Part shown: positions 59,733-64,000 of the stretch, one piece after another | Position numbering within the stretch: position 1 is the stretch's first letter | How the letters are laid out: each line of letters starts with the position of its first letter | Source of the DNA: SVTX01 sp045632305 | Lineage (GTDB): Bacteria > Bacillota > Clostridia > Oscillospirales > CAG-272 | NCBI GenBank assembly: GCA_045632305.1 | Contig: JAZQWL010000032.1 | Coordinates: forward strand, 1 to 64,000 | Direction of reading: 5' to 3' | DNA length: 64,000 bases | Position numbers and translations under genes: made by a program | Notes under the pieces: model-generated | The model's input: only the letters and a program-made list of their open reading frames with translations | Database searches by the model: none | What the model was told of the DNA's origin: nothing

Positions 59733-61730
59733 TTAACCCCTCTCTATGACATCTACTTCATTTTCGGTATCCTTCAATTTCGAATCCGAGAGATACTGAC
59801 CTGATTCCGAGCTGTATATCTGCGAGGATATAAGACCCGCGAAAAGCCAGAGCAAGAATCTCATCTGTACTTCATCAAAAATGCAGCTTACCGAACCGAG
59901 AATCAACGCTGTCATATAACCGCTTATCATTCCGAGCAACACCGTTTTCGAGCGGCGATTCTTTGGATTTATTACGTATTTCATACCGTGCTTCAGTAAA
60001 AGAACCGAGAACGCCACAAAAATCACAAGTCCAACAATTCCCGCCTCGCAAATCAATTGTACGTATGCAGTTGCGGGCGTCTCCGCATTTTCACTTACAG
60101 GAGTTACATAAGGCGCCATAGCATTTCTGTACGCCTCACTTCCGCTTCCAATACCGAAAATATTGCCATCGGAAAGCATACGCCACGTATCCTTTACAAT
60201 GTGAGATCGATATGCTGAAAGCTCGTCACTATCAGGGAAAAGCATCTCCACGGCCTCTCCGAATGTAGGAAGGTCGTTCACACCGAAATAGCCGGCAACT
60301 ATTGGTATAATCATAAATACAAGTGATAAGCAAAGCAACACGATTATAATATTAGTCACCGACCGTGAGCTATGCAAAACAAGGTAAAGCGCAACTCCGA
60401 TAAGAAGCGCGATCATAATTTCAAGAGTTCCGAAAAACGCAATACTGAGAACAACGGGAACGAAGCACAGAAGAAGCGCAACTACCGAATATATTCTCTT
60501 TTTATTGAAGCATTCGGCAATAAGAAGCGGTGAGAGCATTGCCGCCCACAAGCCGGGTATCTTGAGATTCTTGGTAGCTTCAAGCCCCGTGTGATCGAGA
60601 ATTGAGCGGTAATCTGTTTCAAGCGACTGCTCAACGCCCTCGGAAATATTCATGAAATAAAGATTCAAGAACTGAAGGAATGCTATTATTACAAGCGACG
60701 CCATGAGGATCTTTATACAGATCTTTCGTACGTCATCATTTTTCGTAAGATTTCCACCGAGGAAAAACGCTCCCCAAATAATAATTACGTTATATACGGA
60801 ATGAGTGAGAGCGGTACTTCCACCGGGAGAAAACATACCCGCTATTATCATGGAAATTCCAAGCAAAACCACCATAACACCCATAGCGGACATATGAAAG
60901 GTTCTCTTTCCGCGTATGAGCTTAACGGTATAGGAAATTCCGGTAAGCAATACAAGCGCAAACAAGAGAAGATCAACATGCTCAATATACTGCAAAAACG
61001 GTAATATGAGGCAGGAAATAATCACACCGCCTTCGGGATACGAAAAAATAAGCACAACCGCAACAAAAACTATAAGCGCGGTCATAATGTAGATGGGATT
61101 TACAAAATAAGTCAGCGCGCCAGCTGCCATTCCAAGGAAAGCAGAAAGAAGCATAAATGCTACGCCGCCTATTTTTTTCTGGTTCCAGAGCTTTTCCTCG
61201 GGGATACAGAAAAATCCCTTAGCAAGCTTCGACGCGGCTTTACCGCCGGCGAAAAGCTGAATTACAGATTTAGTTGACGATAAGAACGGTATTGAGCAAA
61301 CCACGAGAATGAGACCTACGATAAGTCCAATCTCTCCATCATAGGATGCATTGGGAATAACGTAAATAGCAATGAAATGCGTAATTACCGTGGCAATTCC
61401 GAATGTGGCAAAAAACATGCCGTAGACGCCTACGCTCATGGTTGTCAGCACTGTCACCAATGAACGTCCAAAACGTGCAAAAAATCCGTTTTCAAATACG
61501 TACGACAGCTTTTTGATAAATCCGTTCCGCTTGCGAAGCTTGGCCTTCATCGACACAAAGCTCTTTCTTATAAAACTGTTTTTAAAGGTCTCACCGCTAC
61601 TTGAAATAGCGCGACCAACCCACGACTTCATAAACAAAGCCGAAATGAAGCTGATAAGTCTTGTCAAATACGTAGCAAAAAAAGATCTTGAGCGTTTCTT
61701 TTTCTTGCCCTGACTTTGATTGACAGTCAC
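59733..61730 (-). CDS. O-antigen ligase-like (Wzy_C) multipass membrane protein
   Basis: Membrane protein of the O-antigen ligase/polymerase superfamily, which transfers or polymerises surface glycans. The 665-residue product has a basic N-terminal region (about 1-85) then twelve or more membrane segments. The Wzy_C-like region with GLWAAMLSPLLIAECF and the periplasmic loop ending GIGSGSEAYRNAMAPY is at about 420-560. The start is taken as GTG at 61730, with an excellent GGAGGTGA just before it; the longer TTG start is rejected. A Gram-positive cell has no O-antigen, so a wall or capsule glycan is the likely substrate. Placed between trmD and two DUF4330 genes. Confidence 0.78.
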   Translation of the reverse strand: MTVNQSQGKKKKRSRSFFATYLTRLISFISALFMKSWVGRAISSSGETFKNSFIRKSFVSMKAKLRKRNGFIKKLSYVFENGFFARFGRSLVTVLTTMSVGVYGMFFATFGIATVITHFIAIYVIPNASYDGEIGLIVGLILVVCSIPFLSSTKSVIQLFAGGKAASKLAKGFFCIPEEKLWNQKKIGGVAFMLLSAFLGMAAGALTYFVNPIYIMTALIVFVAVVLIFSYPEGGVIISCLILPFLQYIEHVDLLLFALVLLTGISYTVKLIRGKRTFHMSAMGVMVVLLGISMIIAGMFSPGGSTALTHSVYNVIIIWGAFFLGGNLTKNDDVRKICIKILMASLVIIAFLQFLNLYFMNISEGVEQSLETDYRSILDHTGLEATKNLKIPGLWAAMLSPLLIAECFNKKRIYSVVALLLCFVPVVLSIAFFGTLEIMIALLIGVALYLVLHSSRSVTNIIIVLLCLSLVFMIIPIVAGYFGVNDLPTFGEAVEMLFPDSDELSAYRSHIVKDTWRMLSDGNIFGIGSGSEAYRNAMAPYVTPVSENAETPATAYVQLICEAGIVGLVIFVAFSVLLLKHGMKYVINPKNRRSKTVLLGMISGYMTALILGSVSCIFDEVQMRFLLWLFAGLISSQIYSSESGQYLSDSKLKDTENEVDVIERG

Positions 61731-61760
61731 TGCCTCACCTCCAAACAAAATTAATTTAAA

Positions 61761-62459
61761 TTAATCACCGAGAAGATCGGGGCGCTTCGCCCTTGTGTCC
61801 TTCAACGCCTCTTCTTCCCTCCACTTATCAATATTTGCATGATGCCCCGATATAAGAACGTCGGGAACCTTTACACCGTGAAACTCATACGGTCTTGTAT
61901 ACTGCGGATATTCAAGCATGCCCGAAGAAATGCTTTCCTTTTCATAGCACTCGGGATCGGACAAAACACCGTCCACAAGACGCGAAACGCAGTCAGTTAA
62001 AATGCACGCAGGGATCTCGCCGCCCGTAAGCACGTAATCGCCGATCGAAATTTCCTCATCAACAATCTCATCAATAATTCTTCTGTCAACGCCCTCATAA
62101 TGACCGCAGAGAATAATCAGATTGTCATACAAAGAAAGCTCCTCTGCCTTCTTCTGATTGAGAACTGTTCCCGCGGGAGACATATATATAACTCTTCTTT
62201 TAAGCTCGGGCGTCCCCTCATTCGCCTGATTATCAAGTATCGCCTCATAGCAATCGTATATCGGCGGAGCCATCATAAGCATACCCTTACCGCCGCCGTA
62301 CGGCGTATCGTCAACGCGTCTATGCTTATCCTTTGAATAATCGCGAATATTATGTAATCTTATGTCTATCTTACCGCTTTTTCTCGCTCTGCCGATCACG
62401 CTCTCGGAAAGAACGTAATCACAAAGATCGGGAAAGAGCGTCATTATATCAAATCTCAT
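61761..62459 (-). CDS. trmD: tRNA (guanine37-N1)-methyltransferase
   Basis: SPOUT-class methyltransferase protecting the reading frame by methylating G37 of tRNAs. The 232-residue protein has YGGGKGMLM (about 55-63), LCGHYEGVDRRI (about 108-119) and the knot region SIGDYVLTGGE. The ATG at 62459 is chosen; the TTG start at 62468 overlaps rimM. It begins 5 bases after the rimM stop, the common rimM-trmD pair. The rpsP and rplS genes usually near are not in the window here. Confidence 0.96.
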   Translation of the reverse strand: MRFDIMTLFPDLCDYVLSESVIGRARKSGKIDIRLHNIRDYSKDKHRRVDDTPYGGGKGMLMMAPPIYDCYEAILDNQANEGTPELKRRVIYMSPAGTVLNQKKAEELSLYDNLIILCGHYEGVDRRIIDEIVDEEISIGDYVLTGGEIPACILTDCVSRLVDGVLSDPECYEKESISSGMLEYPQYTRPYEFHGVKVPDVLISGHHANIDKWREEEALKDTRAKRPDLLGD

Positions 62460-62464
62460 AAATC

Positions 62465-62974
62465 TCAATCCTTTATAAGTCCGGGAATCGTTTCGATGTA
62501 CACACCGCTGTCAATATCAACCCTCTTTACGAACTCATCCACCACGGGAATAAGCTTTTCTCCCCACGGTGTGGATACAACGTAAATATCGTGCGCTCCG
62601 CGATTGATAACTTCCTTTACATTTCCGTACTTCTCACCGCTCGTATTGTCAATAACGGGCAAGCCCTCAATGTCCGCTATGAAATAAGTACCATCGTCAA
62701 GCTCGAAATCCTCTCTCGAAGCGTAGACCGTAGTTCCCTTCAATGCAGCGGCAGCGTCAATATCGGAAATACCCTCAATTCCCATAATTACAAACTGCTT
62801 GAAAACAGATGCTCGTGTGATCTCCTTTTCAATATATTTATCACCCTTCTTCATGAAAACTCTCTCAAGAGACGCCAGCACCTCGGGAGAATCACAAAGT
62901 GACTGAAGCTTAATTTCACCTCTTACACCATGGGTGTTTACAATTATTCCACATTCAAGATAATCTTTTCTCAT
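62465..62974 (-). CDS. rimM: 16S rRNA processing protein RimM
   Basis: Assembly factor for the 30S head, binding ribosomal protein S19. The 169-residue protein has the N-terminal beta-barrel with GIIVNTHGVRGEIKL (about 9-23) and the PRC-barrel C-terminal domain with AHDIYVVSTPWGEKLIPVVDE (given in part). The start follows AGGTGA. First gene in the run rimM-trmD-ligase-like-DUF4330-DUF4330. Length is standard. Confidence 0.95.
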   Translation of the reverse strand: MRKDYLECGIIVNTHGVRGEIKLQSLCDSPEVLASLERVFMKKGDKYIEKEITRASVFKQFVIMGIEGISDIDAAAALKGTTVYASREDFELDDGTYFIADIEGLPVIDNTSGEKYGNVKEVINRGAHDIYVVSTPWGEKLIPVVDEFVKRVDIDSGVYIETIPGLIKD

Positions 62975-63187
62975 AATTCACCTATAATTAATTAAATATA
63001 AATATACATATTACATTATATCACAATAGTTTTGAAAATTCAAGCAAATTTGCATAATTTTATTTATTCGAAAAGAAAAAATCAACAAACCCGATCAATT
63101 TCAAAAAATTTACAATTACTTAACTAATGCAATGTTCTTTTGTTGTATAATAATCATTAGTGAAAATTATTATTGGAGGAAATATAA

Positions 63188-63508
63188 ATGATCAACACTC
63201 TTATCACAAATACAACAGGTGGCGGCCTCGGCAGCATGCTCATGCTTATTTTGCCGATCGCATTATTGGTAATTCTCTTTGTGGTTTCCAGCCGTTCTCA
63301 GAAAAAAAAGGACAAGGAAATCGCAGACATGAGAAACAATCTTTCCATCGGTGACGAGGTAACAACTATCGGTGGCATCATCGGAAAGATCGTTAGCATC
63401 AAGGAAGAAACCTGCGTTATCGTTACATCCCGCGACAACACAAAGATCAGAATTCTCAAGAGCGCTATCAGCCACGTTGACGTAAAGGCAGAAGATTCTA
63501 TCGACTGA
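63188..63508 (+). CDS. yajC: Preprotein translocase subunit YajC
   Basis: Small single-pass membrane protein associated with the SecDF part of the Sec translocase. The 106-residue product has a membrane helix (about 17-34), then RSQKKKDKEIADMRNNL and the family core GDEVTTIGGIIGKIVSI. A Gly-rich N-terminal start replaces the usual short leader. The ATG follows TTGGAGG. TATAAT at 63146-63151 may be the -10. The gene ends at a long hairpin and is followed by a TIGR04086-like gene, the order common in Clostridia. Confidence 0.94.
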   Translation: MINTLITNTTGGGLGSMLMLILPIALLVILFVVSSRSQKKKDKEIADMRNNLSIGDEVTTIGGIIGKIVSIKEETCVIVTSRDNTKIRILKSAISHVDVKAEDSID

Positions 63509-63530
63509 TAATTTTCTGTAATATTAAAAG

Positions 63531-63582
63531 CTCCACGGACATATATTTTACTACGAAAGTAAATTATATCCGTGGAGTTTTT
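63531..63582 (+). terminator. Long hairpin after yajC
   Basis: CTCCACGGA pairs with CCGTGGAG and an inner ATATATTTTAC arm pairs with GTAAATTATAT (63531-63577), giving about 20 bp with one bulge, followed by TTTTTA. The only Shine-Dalgarno-like bases for the next gene lie in its 3' arm. Confidence 0.85.
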
Positions 63583-63588
63583 ATATTC

Positions 63589-64000
63589 ATGAACAAAAAG
63601 AACACTCAATTAAGTCAATACACGCCCAAAGCTTTTGAAAAAAAGCAAACAGACGGTGCAAGCTATCTCTTTTCCGCAATTATCGGATTTGCTATCTTCA
63701 TGCTCTCGTTTATTGTTTTAAGCGTACTTGGGGCTATCATTATTTACAAAAATCCCGATCCAAACGTCCTTGTTCCCTTTGTTTCTACTATATCAATGAC
63801 TGTATCAGCCATCATTGGCGGTCTTATTACAGCTAAAAAATCCAAGGCGTCCCGATTTACCGCGTCTGTTCTGTTCCTCGCAACAGTAACGCTTGCCGTA
63901 CTTATCGGAAGCGTGATAAATTTGAAATTCCGTGAAAGCACACCATTCTGGCAATCTCTTTTACTTAAGATGCCCGTTGTCCTCGGCGGCTTTTTCGGTT
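63589..64000 (+). CDS. TIGR04086-like membrane protein (YrzE-like), cut by the window end
   Basis: An open frame starts at ATG 63589 and runs off the right edge (137 codons visible). The product begins with a polar MNKKNTQLSQYTPKAFEKKQ and then has membrane segments at about 28-51, 59-80 and 88-107, and the start of a fourth near the edge. Four-helix TIGR04086 proteins follow yajC in many Clostridia. Function unknown. The ribosome site is weak and overlaps the preceding hairpin. Confidence 0.72.
   Translation, partial: MNKKNTQLSQYTPKAFEKKQTDGASYLFSAIIGFAIFMLSFIVLSVLGAIIIYKNPDPNVLVPFVSTISMTVSAIIGGLITAKKSKASRFTASVLFLATVTLAVLIGSVINLKFRESTPFWQSLLLKMPVVLGGFFG

Noticed and set aside
1..64000. Mobile elements, prophage, CRISPR, tRNA genes, origins
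   Set aside because: No transposase, integrase, terminal repeats, spaced direct repeats or cloverleaf-like sequence was seen on either strand; absence is by eye only.

Overview
The window reads as a stretch of chromosome from an anaerobic, low-to-moderate GC Gram-positive bacterium of the Bacillota, most likely class Clostridia and possibly an uncultured gut lineage. This rests on content and signals: a leucine T-box in front of a leu operon, many TTGACA-17-TATAAT promoters and AAAGGAGG-type ribosome binding sites, an HPr with both His15 and Ser46, an oxygen-sensitive class III ribonucleotide reductase, a two-gene SufC/SufB-type Fe-S system, the yajC/TIGR04086 pair, and no outer-membrane genes. 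There is no prophage, insertion sequence, CRISPR array or tRNA that I can support, so this is core genome with scattered accessory genes.

Layout. 1-295: 5' end of RNase P RNA (minus strand) divergent from rimO. 295-7488: rimO, pgsA, an M3 oligopeptidase, rmuC and a DUF2079 membrane protein. 7522-8697: a DUF815 ATPase. 8823-13645: promoter, Leu T-box and leuACDB. 13769-15118: a lipoprotein and a radical SAM/SPASM protein. 15274-17448: a THUMP rRNA methyltransferase and rsmA. 17489-21907 (minus): a TetR regulator between two membrane proteins, a D-2-hydroxyacid dehydrogenase, a 73-residue membrane protein, and a uronate isomerase homologue that has lost its catalytic residues. 22112-27870: a MutS-like ATPase, a cytidylate-kinase-like protein (minus), radA and a Na/phosphate cotransporter. 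27903-36935 (minus): a TspO-like protein, a class A penicillin-binding protein, a metallophosphoesterase, a C-GCAxxG-C-C protein, a GH78 rhamnosidase and a ComEC with a degenerate C-terminal domain.

37107-42904: acyl carrier protein, ispE (minus), then an AI-2E-family exporter, a divergent prephenate-dehydratase-like protein, a TSCPD protein and a phosphohexomutase. 42941-51509 (all minus): sufC-sufB-typA, then trxB, nrdD (with a fused redoxin domain), nrdG and lexA, a block for Fe-S assembly, anaerobic deoxynucleotide synthesis and the SOS repressor. 51773-53566: GTP-type PEP carboxykinase. 53609-58063 (minus): uvrC-rsmD-coaD-CPBP protease-tadA. 58158-62974 (minus): HPr, then rimM-trmD-O-antigen-ligase-like-DUF4330-DUF4330. 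63188-64000: yajC and a truncated TIGR04086 membrane protein.

The points most worth a second look are the dead uronate isomerase divergent from a MutS-like protein, the degenerate prephenate-dehydratase-like and ComEC proteins, and the nrdD control region, where two identical 8-base palindromes 33 bp apart sit on and just downstream of the -10 element. No complete new system is demonstrated; these are candidates. All functions are by recognition of sequence patterns without database searches.
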